Translations under genes and position numbers: made by a program | In this document: in pieces, positions 1-8,652 of the stretch | Layout: every line of letters starts with the position of its first letter | How positions within the stretch are numbered: the first letter of the stretch is position 1 | Assembly (NCBI GenBank): GCA_964541895.1 | Contig: CAZISM010000021.1 | Location: 1 to 57,722, forward strand | Direction: 5' to 3' | DNA from: CAZISM01 sp964541895 | GTDB taxonomy: Bacteria > Zhuqueibacterota > Zhuqueibacteria > Residuimicrobiales > Residuimicrobiaceae | DNA length: 57,722 bases | Notes under the pieces: model-generated | Told to the model about the DNA's origin: nothing | Database searches by the model: none | What the model saw: the letters and a program-made list of their open reading frames with translations, nothing else

Positions 1-897
1 TGGCAGGTGCAGGAAAAGGATATTTGCGATCGCCTGCCGAAACGTGCACGGGATAGCTATAAAAACCGGATCGGTACGGTGGCGGTCTGGGCCGGATCCA
101 CGGGATTTATCGGCGCCGCCACCCTTACTGCCCACGCCTGTCTGTGCAGTGGCGCCGGCCTGAGCTATCTGGCGATTCCGAAAAGTCTGCATACCATTTT
201 TGCCAGCAAATTGACCGAAGTGGTGCTGTGGCTGTGCGAGGACGACGGCGCCGGTTATCTGGGCAGAGGAAATCTAGATGAGCTATTGCCCCGCTTTGAA
301 ACGCAGAACAGCGTCGCCATCGGGCCGGGTTTGGGCCAGGCGGAACCTGCCAGGGAACTGCTGCTCGAACTGCTGTCACGATTGACAAAGCCGCTGGTGC
401 TGGATGCGGATGGGCTCAATATGGTCGGCCGTGATTTGCAGGTGATCCGGAATTACCAGGCCGACATGGTTCTAACCCCTCATCACGGCGAACTTGCCCG
501 TCTGATCGGCCTATCCACGCAGGAGATTGCCAGCGATCGTATCGGCGTTGCCAGGCAGACCGCCATGGATCTGGGCAAGGTGCTGGTGCTCAAGGGCAGC
601 CCAACCGTGATCGCCGATGGCCGCGGCCACGTCTTTCTCAACTGCACCGGCAATGCCGGCATGGCAACCGCCGGATCCGGAGATGTGTTGACCGGAGCCA
701 TTGCGGCTCTGCTGGCCCAGGGGTTGACGGCGCTGGATGCGGCGTTGGTCGGTGTGTATATCCATGGGTTGGCGGGCGACCATGCCAGGCACTCCAAGGG
801 GGAAATGGGCATGATCGCGCGCGATATTCTCGCCAATCTGCCCTCTGCTTTCATTTCGACACGTTATATGAGAGGAAATTGTGATGATACGTTCTAG
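1..897 (+). CDS. nnrD: NAD(P)H-hydrate dehydratase (C-terminal part, cut by window edge)
   Basis: This is the ADP/ATP-dependent NAD(P)H-hydrate dehydratase domain (YjeF C-terminal, ribokinase-like fold), which repairs hydrated nicotinamide cofactors in the cytosol. Numbering from the GTG at 7, I see GPGLG at 106-110, LDADGLN at 132-138, TPHHGE at 157-162, KGSPT at 196-200 and the nucleotide-binding GNAGMATAGSGDVLTG at 215-230, all in the family order. The frame stays open to base 1 and the dehydratase domain begins almost at once. The gene is therefore probably the 3' end of a bifunctional NnrE-NnrD protein whose epimerase half lies outside the window; a stand-alone dehydratase starting at the GTG is the alternative. 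Its end overlaps the start of the VanZ-like gene. Confidence 0.9.
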   Translation, partial: WQVQEKDICDRLPKRARDSYKNRIGTVAVWAGSTGFIGAATLTAHACLCSGAGLSYLAIPKSLHTIFASKLTEVVLWLCEDDGAGYLGRGNLDELLPRFETQNSVAIGPGLGQAEPARELLLELLSRLTKPLVLDADGLNMVGRDLQVIRNYQADMVLTPHHGELARLIGLSTQEIASDRIGVARQTAMDLGKVLVLKGSPTVIADGRGHVFLNCTGNAGMATAGSGDVLTGAIAALLAQGLTALDAALVGVYIHGLAGDHARHSKGEMGMIARDILANLPSAFISTRYMRGNCDDTF

Positions 898-1324
898 GTT
901 TGCAGTCTGGTATCTGCCCGCGCTTCTGTGGGGATTGGTGATTATAACTTTGACCTCCCTGCCCAAGCTGATGCCGCCGCCGCTGGGCTTTAAGGCTCAG
1001 GATAAAGTGTATCATCTCCTGGTCTATGCCATTTTTGGTTTCCTCTGGATGCGCGCTTGTGTGCAGAACCGGCTTGAATTTCGCAGCCGTTTCACCTGGC
1101 GGTGTGGCTCCTATATCGCCCTGTTTGCGGCCCTGGATGAGCTGCACCAGCTCTTTATTCCAGGTCGCTATGCTGACATCATCGATGCCTTGGCCGATAT
1201 TCTAGGCGCTTTGTTGGGTATATTTGCTTATAATATACTGTTAAAAATAAGTTTAAATAAAAACAAATCGGATGGGGCTAAACAAACAAAAAAGAGAGAA
1301 TTGTCAAAAAAGGCCAACTTTTAA
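884..1324 (+). CDS. VanZ-like membrane protein
   Basis: A small integral membrane protein of about 146 residues with four predicted hydrophobic segments. The family hallmark DELHQLFIPGR sits in the third segment, and DKVYHLLVYAIFG with its conserved His lies before it. VanZ-like proteins are widespread; VanZ itself gives low-level teicoplanin resistance, but the general role is unknown and no resistance is implied here. AGAGGA at 871-876 is 7 nt from the ATG at 884 and only 4 nt from the GTG at 881, so the ATG is preferred. The start lies inside the end of nnrD, indicating translational coupling. The C-terminus is lysine-rich. Confidence 0.82.
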   Translation: MIRSRFAVWYLPALLWGLVIITLTSLPKLMPPPLGFKAQDKVYHLLVYAIFGFLWMRACVQNRLEFRSRFTWRCGSYIALFAALDELHQLFIPGRYADIIDALADILGALLGIFAYNILLKISLNKNKSDGAKQTKKRELSKKANF

Positions 1325-1353
1325 TTGACAAATGCTTTAATAAATTGTAAATT
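1325..1353 (+). promoter_or_regulatory. sigma70-type promoter for the small zinc-ribbon gene
   Basis: TTGACA at 1325-1330 is followed after 17 nt by TAAATT at 1348-1353 (4 of 6 matches to TATAAT), in an AT-rich stretch directly upstream of the 50-residue gene. The predicted transcript start is near 1360. Confidence 0.5.
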
Positions 1354-1367
1354 ATATATATAACTAA

Positions 1368-1399
1368 TCGGAATTACGATTCCGAAAATAGTCGTAATT
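1368..1399 (+). promoter_or_regulatory. two mutually exclusive hairpins in a 5' leader
   Basis: Hairpin 1 pairs TCGGAAT (1368-1374) with ATTCCGA (1379-1385) around a TACG tetraloop. Hairpin 2 pairs AATTACGA (1372-1379) with TCGTAATT (1392-1399), ending one base before the Shine-Dalgarno AGGGAGGG at 1401-1408. They share bases, so only one can form at a time. A regulatory role is inference. Confidence 0.35.
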
Positions 1400-1415
1400 A
1401 AGGGAGGGTTTGGCT

Positions 1416-1568
1416 GTGGCAGACCAGGCTTACTGCGTAAAATGCAAAGCAAGCACCGAGATCAAAGACGCGCAAAAAGTGACCATGAAAAATGGCCGCG
1501 AAGCGCTCAAGGGTGTTTGCTCTAAATGTGGCACAGGAGTGTATAAAATACTGGGTAAGGCAAAATAG
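1416..1568 (+). CDS. small zinc-ribbon protein, DUF5679 type (50 aa)
   Basis: A 50-residue basic protein with two cysteine pairs, CVKC near residues 7-10 and CSKC near 35-38, spaced as a zinc ribbon. This matches the small DUF5679 family (MADQAYC...KNGR...G.C..CGT.V.KI.G), whose function is unknown. The GTG at 1416 follows the strong ribosome site AGGGAGGG (1401-1408) by 7 nt; no ATG gives a sensible alternative. It has its own promoter and terminator, so it is probably a single-gene transcript. Confidence 0.8.
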   Translation: MADQAYCVKCKASTEIKDAQKVTMKNGREALKGVCSKCGTGVYKILGKAK

Positions 1569-1594
1569 ATCTGCGAATGTACACTTGACATGAT

Positions 1595-1623
1595 AAGGCG
1601 GAAGAATATTCCGCCTTTTTTTT
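1595..1623 (+). terminator. rho-independent terminator
   Basis: The stem AAGGCGGAA (1595-1603) pairs with TTCCGCCTT (1609-1617) around a 5-nt loop, followed by a run of T to 1623. It ends the zinc-ribbon transcript. Confidence 0.88.
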
Positions 1624-1666
1624 ATCCGTACCATGACATCCGAATCATCAATCAAGCGAGGTGGCT

Positions 1667-2488
1667 ATGAACGGTTCGATCCCGACTCTGTTTGTCACCG
1701 CTCCTACCCTGCCTGAGGCATGGGAAAAGGCGGTACTGGCGTGCTGGCAGCACGGTGTAGAAATCAAGACCGAATACGACCGGCCTGGTGATCCGCCCAG
1801 CAAGGATTGCACCATGATGTGGGTTTGTGAAGATCCCTTTGCCGAGCCACGGATTCACCGTGCTTTCCCTGGCGGACTGGAGGACCTGGAGGTATATCGT
1901 CAGGAGGTCGTCGATGGCGTGCACGATCACTGGATCGCGCCGGAAGAGGGCAAATGGACCTATACCTATCACAAGCGGCTGTTCGCCTACGAGATCGAGG
2001 GAGTGGTGGTGAACCAGATGGATTATATGGTCGACAAGCTGGTGGAAGCCGGCCATAGTCGGCGCGCCCAGGCCATCACCTGGAATCCAAAGCTGGATCC
2101 GCCGACCTATGATCCGCCCTGTCTGCAGCGGGTGTGGTGCCGGATGTTGGCGGATGATCAGGGCGGTTTGGTGCTCAACATGAACACCCACTGGCGCTCC
2201 CGAGACGCGTACAAGGCCGCTTATATGAATGCGTTTGCCTTTACCGACCTGCAGCGCATTTTGGCGGAAAAAATCAGCCAACGTCTGGGCCGGCCTGTCG
2301 GGGTGGGCCGTTATGCCGACCTGGTGGACAGTTTTCATATCTACGGTTCTTATTTCGCCCAGTTCGAGGGCTTTCTCAAGTCGGTGCAGACCAGGAGTTT
2401 TGCTGAACGCACCTGGCCCTCCAGTTTTGCGGAGGCGATGTTCAGCGAAGCGCGGGAGCGGCTGGCCAATGAGAAAAAAGGCTCCTGA
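1667..2488 (+). CDS. divergent thymidylate synthase (ThyA-like) protein
   Basis: About 273 aa. By eye it aligns with the ThyA core. SRR at 131-133 matches the dUMP-phosphate arginines 126-127 of E. coli ThyA. The Cys of PPC at 152 matches catalytic Cys146. WRSRDAYKAAYMN carries Arg177, Asp180 and Asn188, matching Arg166, Asp169 and Asn177. FHIY has His224 and Tyr226, matching His207 and Tyr209. The N-terminal part is poorly conserved: the position of ThyA Glu58 appears to be Arg, and the usual C-terminal PVAI-like tail is missing. It could be a true thymidylate synthase or a related pyrimidine methylase/hydroxymethylase; the retained Asn favours dUMP over dCMP. The ATG at 1667 lies just after GAGGTGG; a GTG at 1661 is possible. 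Confidence 0.7.
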   Translation: MNGSIPTLFVTAPTLPEAWEKAVLACWQHGVEIKTEYDRPGDPPSKDCTMMWVCEDPFAEPRIHRAFPGGLEDLEVYRQEVVDGVHDHWIAPEEGKWTYTYHKRLFAYEIEGVVVNQMDYMVDKLVEAGHSRRAQAITWNPKLDPPTYDPPCLQRVWCRMLADDQGGLVLNMNTHWRSRDAYKAAYMNAFAFTDLQRILAEKISQRLGRPVGVGRYADLVDSFHIYGSYFAQFEGFLKSVQTRSFAERTWPSSFAEAMFSEARERLANEKKGS

Positions 2489-2541
2489 TCATCAGCCGTG
2501 ACACCTTGGTCATTGATTCTTCAACGAGGCTGAGTACATCC

Positions 2542-3306
2542 ATGGTTTTCTTCCATCCTTTGCGCATGCGCATGCCGGTGTTTAGCGGTGAAAAAGGGCC
2601 TTCCATAGCCTTGATGGCGGGCCTTTTGCGCTATGATGACCGGCTGGTGCTGGTGGATAGCGGATTCGGCGGCGAGCCGGATCTTTTGCTGGCTCTGAAG
2701 CGGCTGAATGTTCAGCCGCACGATATTCACCTGCTCATCAATACGCATGTACATCCTGATCATGTCGGCAACAACCGCCTCTTTCCCCAGGCCCGAATTT
2801 TAGTCAGCCGGGTCGACTATGAGTTCAGCCGGCGATACAGCCACGCCATGATCGAAACTACAGATCCGCTGCAGGTGCTGCTGGCGTTTTATCCGGAAGC
2901 GCGTGGCCACCGCCTGATGCGCCACGCCATGCAGGCGCAGCTGCTGGCGCAACGCTACTGGCACGACGACGTAATCGGGCCGGCTGAGCAGATCGCCTGG
3001 ATCGAGGACCAGCCCGAGTTACCGCCTTTCATTGAACTCCGGCCGACGCCTGGCCATACACCCGGCCATTATGCGGTGGTGCTGCGCACAGCAACGCCGC
3101 TGTTATTCAGCGGCGACGCCATGGCCGGCCGTTTGTTCTGGCGCTCCCGCCTGCAGGAGCTGGTGCCCCGCTGCAACGGTCAGCAGTTTCAGGAGAGTAA
3201 AGCGTGGGTGGAGCAGTTTGATGGGCTGGTGATGGGAGCGCATGATCGGCCGTTCTGGAGCGCCACCGGCCAATATTGTGAATCTGACGGGCTGCGATTG
3301 CAATGA
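2542..3306 (+). CDS. metallo-beta-lactamase-fold hydrolase
   Basis: A cytosolic MBL-fold hydrolase of about 254 aa. The zinc motif THVHPDH (HxHxDH) is clear, preceded by LVDSGFGG. Further metal ligands are plausible at PGHTPGHY, FSGDA and the C-terminal MGAHD. This is the lactonase/glyoxalase-II-like part of the superfamily; the substrate cannot be read from sequence. The ATG at 2542 gives a normal N-terminus. The frame also opens at a TTG at 2506, but those extra residues look unlike the family. The gene follows the thymidylate-synthase-like gene closely and precedes the nucleoside hydrolase, probably in one transcript. Confidence 0.85.
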   Translation: MVFFHPLRMRMPVFSGEKGPSIALMAGLLRYDDRLVLVDSGFGGEPDLLLALKRLNVQPHDIHLLINTHVHPDHVGNNRLFPQARILVSRVDYEFSRRYSHAMIETTDPLQVLLAFYPEARGHRLMRHAMQAQLLAQRYWHDDVIGPAEQIAWIEDQPELPPFIELRPTPGHTPGHYAVVLRTATPLLFSGDAMAGRLFWRSRLQELVPRCNGQQFQESKAWVEQFDGLVMGAHDRPFWSATGQYCESDGLRLQ

Positions 3307-3324
3307 ACCCTTTCAGGAGTGCTT

Positions 3325-4284
3325 ATGAAAACCGTATTCACTGTGGTTCTGGTCCTCGCCGTTCTGCTGGCATCGCTGCAGTCGGGCGAGAAACAAAAGG
3401 TGCTTCTCGACTTTGATCTGGGCAGCGATATCGATGACGCCTTTGCCCTGGCTCTGGTGCTGGCCAGTCCGGAGCTTGAGCTGGTGGGTATCACCCTGGA
3501 TCACGGCCTGACCGACAAGCGGGCGCAGATCGCCTGTAAAATGCTGTACGACACCGGGCATGGGGATATCCCGGTGGCCGTCGGACGGCCTACAGCCAAT
3601 GTGGTTGGTAGTGATACGGAACCCGGGCCTTACCAGCCCCAGTATTACTGGGCCGAGGGATTCGACAAAGTCAAGCCGATCAAGACGCCGGCGGTTGATT
3701 TTATCCTGCAGTGTTTGAACAAGTATTCCGGCGACCTCGTGCTGTTCACGACCGGTCCGGTGCCCAATATGGCTGATCTTTTGCAAAAGGATCCTGCCGC
3801 CTTGACGAAAGCCAAAGCCATTTACTCCATGTTGGGCTCGTTTTACATGGGATATGGCCGCGATCCGGTGCCTGCGCCGGAGTGGAATGTGTTGGCGGAT
3901 GTGAATTCAGCGCGGATTTTTGTCCAAGCCAATGCTCCCATTATCTATGCCGGTCTGGATGTTACCACGTTTGTGACCCTGGAGGAGAACCGTCGTCGGC
4001 AGCTGCTCATGCGACAGAGCCCCTTGACCGACGCCCTGTGCGGATTGTATGCGTTATGGGGCGCAGAGACGCCGGTGCTGTACGATGCGGTGGCTGTTGG
4101 CATGTTTCTCTGGCCTGACCTGTTTACCACCAGGCCGGCGCACGTTCGCGTGATCGAAGGCGGCTATACGATAATCGATGAAAGCAAGCCCCATAACGGT
4201 CGAGTGGGCATGTCCATTAAAAAAGAAGAGTTTATCAAGCGAATGATGACCAGGTTGTTGCAGCAGAATTTTGCTCCGCAATGA
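3325..4284 (+). CDS. exported nucleoside hydrolase (IUNH family)
   Basis: Inosine/uridine-preferring nucleoside hydrolases split N-ribosides into base and ribose using a calcium site. The signature is present near the N-terminus: DFDLGSDIDDAFALAL matches the family DxDxxxDDxxAL aspartate cluster, followed by the usual LELVGIT. The first 18 or so residues form a hydrophobic signal segment, so the protein is probably exported, unlike classical cytosolic IUNH enzymes. About 319 aa, normal for the family. AGGAG at 3315-3319 sets the ATG at 3325; a GTG two codons upstream overlaps that site. The substrate is unknown, but the position before a second exported protein suggests envelope nucleoside scavenging. 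Confidence 0.83.
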   Translation: MKTVFTVVLVLAVLLASLQSGEKQKVLLDFDLGSDIDDAFALALVLASPELELVGITLDHGLTDKRAQIACKMLYDTGHGDIPVAVGRPTANVVGSDTEPGPYQPQYYWAEGFDKVKPIKTPAVDFILQCLNKYSGDLVLFTTGPVPNMADLLQKDPAALTKAKAIYSMLGSFYMGYGRDPVPAPEWNVLADVNSARIFVQANAPIIYAGLDVTTFVTLEENRRRQLLMRQSPLTDALCGLYALWGAETPVLYDAVAVGMFLWPDLFTTRPAHVRVIEGGYTIIDESKPHNGRVGMSIKKEEFIKRMMTRLLQQNFAPQ

Positions 4285-4373
4285 GCATGCAGTTCCACAG
4301 CCGTGCCCGCCTCCATTAACGAGGCTGGAGCAGGTTGCTGTGCATGAGGATATAACCTTGCCAGGGAGGTCGG

Positions 4374-6161
4374 ATGAAACGAGCAGGATTGTACCCAGTT
4401 TATTTTATTCTCAGCGCCGTTTTGTTCACGGCGGCCGGCGCCGCTTTGTCTTCTGCCCCCGGAGCTGTGGCGGCTGCAGGCCGTCTGTTTGATGAAACAC
4501 TGTTGACTAAAATAGTGATCGTCGCCGGAGCGCAGGTCGGCCCCATAGGCCGGCCGGTTAGCCGGCAGAGAGCCGGCGATACCCTGGTCTGGCTGTTCCG
4601 GCCGCTGCAGCCGCCGGATCTGGAGGTATGCTGCAAGGTGGTGCCTGTAGTCAAAGCCGGCGGCAAAGGCGAGCAGCTGCTGATCAGGCTTGACCGTGAT
4701 CGGCCGCTGCAACAGGATCTGACCATCAGGGTGCCGCTGACCCGGCCCCGATCCGCCCTGATCTCTTTACCGCAAAAGAACGGGGTGCTGGCGACCATGC
4801 CGGGAACAGAAACAGCCACCTATCGTTTTGCCGGCATGGACAGTGCGGTCGGCCGCCTGCTGTCGGTGCCGCTGCTTTGGCTGCCGCAGCAGGATGGCAC
4901 ACAGTTGCTCCATTTCACCGATCCTTATTACAGTGCTGTGTTTACACCTTCCGGGATCGAGTGGACCTATCCTGCGGCGGTCGGTCTGGAACACGGTGTC
5001 GAGTCGCGTATGCTGGCCAGCGTGTCCGTAGCCGGCGATGCCGATGCGGTGCTGTCCAGCTTTTTTGCTCTGGCGTTGCCTGACGTGCCGGCCGGACCCT
5101 CCTGGTTGCATGATATTGCCATGGTGGACTATGACTATCTCAGCGACGCCGGGCAAGGCTGGTTTCGCGACATCGACGCGTTGACCGCGGTCATCCACCG
5201 GAGCGATCGCCACAGGGTGATCTTGTGTCTGCACGGCTGGTATGACTGGGTGGGCAGGTACTGCTATGAGGCGGATCAGGATCGTCTGGCCGAAACCTGG
5301 ACCGCGTTCGCCAATTATCCCCATGTGTCGGTAAAATTCGCCAACAGCAAGCCATTGGCCATGAATCTCGCTGATATGCATCGTCGCATTCGCTATGCCC
5401 GGGATCGGGGGTTTCGCGTTGCCCTCTATTTCGCCGATGGCATGCTCAGCGGCGATCAGCTGGTAGACATAAATGCAGAGCCGCAGCGCGTTCTGTTCAT
5501 GGGAGGATGGCAGGGGCCGGATACGAAAGGCAAGAGCTTTTGTCAGAATCCCTTATACGCACCTGTGCGCCAATTTTACAACGGCTATCTGGCCGCCCTG
5601 CTGAGAGAATACGGGCAGGAGATCGACGCCCTGGTCTGGGACGAGACCTTTTATGTGGAGAACGGCAGTCTTGGCACCGCGGCCCTGCGCGGATATGCCG
5701 ACCGGGCCATGATGAGGCTGGTGAAAGAGTTGACGCAGAGGGTGCACCGCTACAACGACCGCAGCGGCACCGGGATCGCTTTTCTGACCGCCGATTGTAT
5801 CGGCTTGCACAATTACCCTGATAAAGCGCTCTATTCGCTGGTAGCGGACGGCACCTATCACGACACCAGCTGCCAGCCGCCTTCCTGGTCGTTCGGTATT
5901 TTTCCCAACTATCGCAACACCTTGTGGTCGTGCAATTGGTATCCGGTCAGCCGCTATGAGTATACGGAATTCGGTGTTCGCACCTATCAGGCTCCGGTAG
6001 CCATCTCGAACGGCTACGGCGATGATATCGGCTTTGCGGAGATGAAGCCTGAGATGCAGAAACAGATTATCGATCTGTTCCAGTGGCGACAGACGTTCAA
6101 AACGCGACTGCGGGGTTTGGACAAGCTGATCGAATACACGCCGGGGCCGGCCGGCCAGTGA
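4374..6161 (+). CDS. exported TIM-barrel-like protein, possible glycoside hydrolase
   Basis: 595 aa with an N-terminal signal peptide (about residues 1-32). I cannot name a family with certainty. The first third looks like beta-sandwich. The rest has barrel-strand features: VDYDYL, ILCLHGWYDWVGRY, FRVALYFADGM, DALVWDETFYVENG and PVAISNGYGDD. The VWDETF segment is the sort of acidic strand end that carries catalytic residues in alpha-galactosidase-like hydrolases, but that is inference. The ribosome site AGGGAGGT lies just before the ATG at 4374. It probably shares a transcript with the nucleoside hydrolase 89 nt upstream. A terminator follows at 6290-6313. Confidence 0.6.
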   Translation: MKRAGLYPVYFILSAVLFTAAGAALSSAPGAVAAAGRLFDETLLTKIVIVAGAQVGPIGRPVSRQRAGDTLVWLFRPLQPPDLEVCCKVVPVVKAGGKGEQLLIRLDRDRPLQQDLTIRVPLTRPRSALISLPQKNGVLATMPGTETATYRFAGMDSAVGRLLSVPLLWLPQQDGTQLLHFTDPYYSAVFTPSGIEWTYPAAVGLEHGVESRMLASVSVAGDADAVLSSFFALALPDVPAGPSWLHDIAMVDYDYLSDAGQGWFRDIDALTAVIHRSDRHRVILCLHGWYDWVGRYCYEADQDRLAETWTAFANYPHVSVKFANSKPLAMNLADMHRRIRYARDRGFRVALYFADGMLSGDQLVDINAEPQRVLFMGGWQGPDTKGKSFCQNPLYAPVRQFYNGYLAALLREYGQEIDALVWDETFYVENGSLGTAALRGYADRAMMRLVKELTQRVHRYNDRSGTGIAFLTADCIGLHNYPDKALYSLVADGTYHDTSCQPPSWSFGIFPNYRNTLWSCNWYPVSRYEYTEFGVRTYQAPVAISNGYGDDIGFAEMKPEMQKQIIDLFQWRQTFKTRLRGLDKLIEYTPGPAGQ

Positions 6162-6173
6162 GGGGCAAAATAA

Positions 6174-6210
6174 AACCCCATGGACAAGATGGGCAGTCTG
6201 CCATGGGGTT
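6174..6210. repeat. inverted repeat after the TIM-barrel gene
   Basis: AACCCCATGG (6174-6183) and CCATGGGGTT (6201-6210) are perfect complements around a 17-nt loop. There is no T-run, so it may be an mRNA-stabilising 3' structure rather than a terminator. Confidence 0.5.
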
Positions 6211-6289
6211 CGAGGATGAATCGGCACTAAACGGAACCTAGGGGCTTCTGTTAACAGGTGGTTTCAGTGCGCGGTTCAGCAATATGGAG

Positions 6290-6313
6290 AGACGGGCGAC
6301 GCCCGTCTTTTTT
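6290..6313 (+). terminator. rho-independent terminator between convergent genes
   Basis: AGACGGGC (6290-6297) pairs with GCCCGTCT (6301-6308) around a 3-nt loop, followed on the + strand by T residues to 6313. It ends the rightward transcript just before the stop codon of glnN on the other strand. Confidence 0.85.
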
Positions 6314-6314
6314 A

Positions 6315-8525
6315 TTACATAATGAACAGCATTTCCGAATATTTGGGTAACGGCCACAGATCGTCTGCGATCGTTCCTTCCAGTTCATCAGAGGGTTTGC
6401 GCACCTTGAGCATCAGCGGCACGACATGGTCGGCGATGAACTTGGCGTGCCGGGAGACGTCTTCGATCACTTCGGCTTTTTCCACAGCCACTGCCAGTTC
6501 GTCTTCCGCCGTTTTCAGGCGGCTGACGGTTTCGGTCAGCTTTTTCAGCATATCCTGCTGCACTTTGTAGCTAGATTCGGGGATGACGCTGCCCAGCGAT
6601 TTCAGGCCCAGCAGATTATCTACCAGCTGCTGTTGATACTCGAGGGCTGCCGGCAGCACGATGGTATTAATCATGCTGGTCAGCGTGCTGCATTCGATCT
6701 CGAGGTTTTTAATATACTGTTCCAGTTTGGTATGGTAACGGGCTTCGAGTTCGGCTTTGGTAAAGACCTTTTGCCGCAGCAGCAGATCGACGTTTTTCGG
6801 CGCCACCAGCGCATCCAGGGCGTAAGCGGTGTTTTTGACGTTGGGCAGATTGCGGCGTGCGGCTTCCTGTTCCCACTCTTTGCTATAGTTGTTGCCGTTG
6901 AAGCGGATCGGTTCTGTGTCCTTGATGTGTTTTTTAAGCACGGTCAGCACGGCGGCTTTCAGATCACTGGTTTTGGTGTTCTCTTTTTCGATTTCTGTGG
7001 CCAGCACATCGAGCGAGTCCGCCACCGCAGCGCACAGTACGGTGTTGGCCAGCGAGACGGAGGCCGAAGAGCCGATAGCGCGGAATTCGAATTTATTGCC
7101 GGTAAACGCGAACGGCGAGGTTCGGTTGCGGTCGGTGTTGTCGCGCATGATGGCCGGCATGTTGGCAATGCCCAGGTCGATGATGTTTTGCACCGTCACC
7201 TTGGCTGATTTACCCGCCTTGATGGCATCGAGAATCTTGGTCAGGTGATCGCCCAAAAAGACCGACATGATGGCCGGCGGCGCTTCGTTGGCGCCGAGGC
7301 GATGATCGTTGCCGGAGGAGGCGATGGAAGCGCGCAGCAGATCGCCGTAATAGTACACGGCGCGCAGCACGGCGACCAGAACCACGAGGAACTGCAGATT
7401 CTCTTCCGGGGTCTGGCCCGGTTCCAGCAGGTTGTTGCCTTCAGAATCGGCCATGGACCAGTTGTTGTGCTTGCCGGAGCCGTTGACGCCGGCGAAGGGT
7501 TTCTCGTGCAGCAGCAAAGCCAGGCCATGACGGTTGGCGACCTTTTTCAGCACCTCCATGATCAGGTGGTTGCGGTCGGCGCCGACGTTGGCTTCGGCAA
7601 AAATGGGCGCGATTTCAAACTGGTGCGGCGCCACTTCGTTGTGGCGCGTTTTGGCCGGCACGGACACTTTGTACAGTTCGGTTTCCGAATCCTGCATAAA
7701 GGCCAGCACCCGTTCCTTGATGGAGCCGAAATAGTGATCTTCCAGCTGCTGACCTTTGGGCGGTTCGGCGCCGATCAGGGTGCGGCCGGTGATCCGGAGG
7801 TCCGGGCGCAGATTGAAAAAGGCTTTATCGATCAGGAAATACTCCTGCTCCGTACCGATGGTGGTGATGACGCGTGTGGCTTTGGCGTTGCCGAACAGTT
7901 TCAGAACGCGCAAGGCGGATTTGGACAGCGATTCCATGGAGCGCAGCAACGGCGTTTTTTTGTCCAGCGCTTCGCCGGTATAGCTAATAAACACCGAGGG
8001 GATGCAGAGGATGCCGCCCTTGGGGCCTTCCATGATGAACGCCGGGCTGGAGGGATCCCACATGGTGTAACCGCGCGCTTCGAAGGTGGTGCGCATGCCG
8101 CCGCTGGGGAACGACGAGGCATCCGGCTCGCCCTGTACCAGCTGCTCGCCGCGGAACCGTTCCAGCACCTGTCCTTCGTCATCCAGTTCCACAAAGGCGT
8201 CGTGCTTTTCAGCGGTCAGGCCGGTCTGGGGCTGGAACCAATGGGTGAAATGGGAAACGCCTTTGCTGAGCGCCCACTCTTTCATGGCGTGGGCCACGAC
8301 TTCGGCGATGGCCAGATCCAGTTTTGCGCCCTTGCGGATGGTGTTGCGCAGTTTTTTATATACTTCCTTGGGTAGCTTTTCGCGCATTACTTTTTCATTA
8401 AAGCTGTTCATGCCGAACACAGCGGTCGCCGACAAAGCGGCCGGGCTGTTTTCGATTTTGTGATCAGCTGCGATTTTAAGCAGGGTTTCCTGACGTAGCG
8501 AGGCCCCGCCGCTTGATTTAGCCAT
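6315..8525 (-). CDS. glnN: glutamine synthetase type III
   Basis: Makes glutamine from glutamate, ammonia and ATP; the main ammonium-assimilating enzyme here. At 736 aa it has the large GSIII size (GSI is about 470). Active-site motifs are in family order: GTEQEYFLID at 224-233, NEVAPHQFEIAP at 296-307 and GVNGSGKHNNWS at 346-357, with the GSIII-type N-terminus containing FGMNSF. It is the third gene of the leftward amtB - PII - glnN set, 127 nt after the PII stop, so it is likely co-regulated by the sigma-54 promoter upstream of amtB. AAGGAG lies 7-8 nt before the ATG. GSIII has no GSI-type adenylylation tyrosine, so PII or transcription may be the control points. Confidence 0.96.
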   Translation of the reverse strand: MAKSSGGASLRQETLLKIAADHKIENSPAALSATAVFGMNSFNEKVMREKLPKEVYKKLRNTIRKGAKLDLAIAEVVAHAMKEWALSKGVSHFTHWFQPQTGLTAEKHDAFVELDDEGQVLERFRGEQLVQGEPDASSFPSGGMRTTFEARGYTMWDPSSPAFIMEGPKGGILCIPSVFISYTGEALDKKTPLLRSMESLSKSALRVLKLFGNAKATRVITTIGTEQEYFLIDKAFFNLRPDLRITGRTLIGAEPPKGQQLEDHYFGSIKERVLAFMQDSETELYKVSVPAKTRHNEVAPHQFEIAPIFAEANVGADRNHLIMEVLKKVANRHGLALLLHEKPFAGVNGSGKHNNWSMADSEGNNLLEPGQTPEENLQFLVVLVAVLRAVYYYGDLLRASIASSGNDHRLGANEAPPAIMSVFLGDHLTKILDAIKAGKSAKVTVQNIIDLGIANMPAIMRDNTDRNRTSPFAFTGNKFEFRAIGSSASVSLANTVLCAAVADSLDVLATEIEKENTKTSDLKAAVLTVLKKHIKDTEPIRFNGNNYSKEWEQEAARRNLPNVKNTAYALDALVAPKNVDLLLRQKVFTKAELEARYHTKLEQYIKNLEIECSTLTSMINTIVLPAALEYQQQLVDNLLGLKSLGSVIPESSYKVQQDMLKKLTETVSRLKTAEDELAVAVEKAEVIEDVSRHAKFIADHVVPLMLKVRKPSDELEGTIADDLWPLPKYSEMLFIM

Positions 8526-8652
8526 GGGTAATCTCCTTGCGTTGTTAATTCATCCTCGTGTGTACACTGTGCCCGCCGCCTTTTTGGCCTGCGCAGGCTT
8601 TTGGGCTGATCCAGGATCAACCCGTACTTGCTTGCCCTGGTATGGCCGCATT

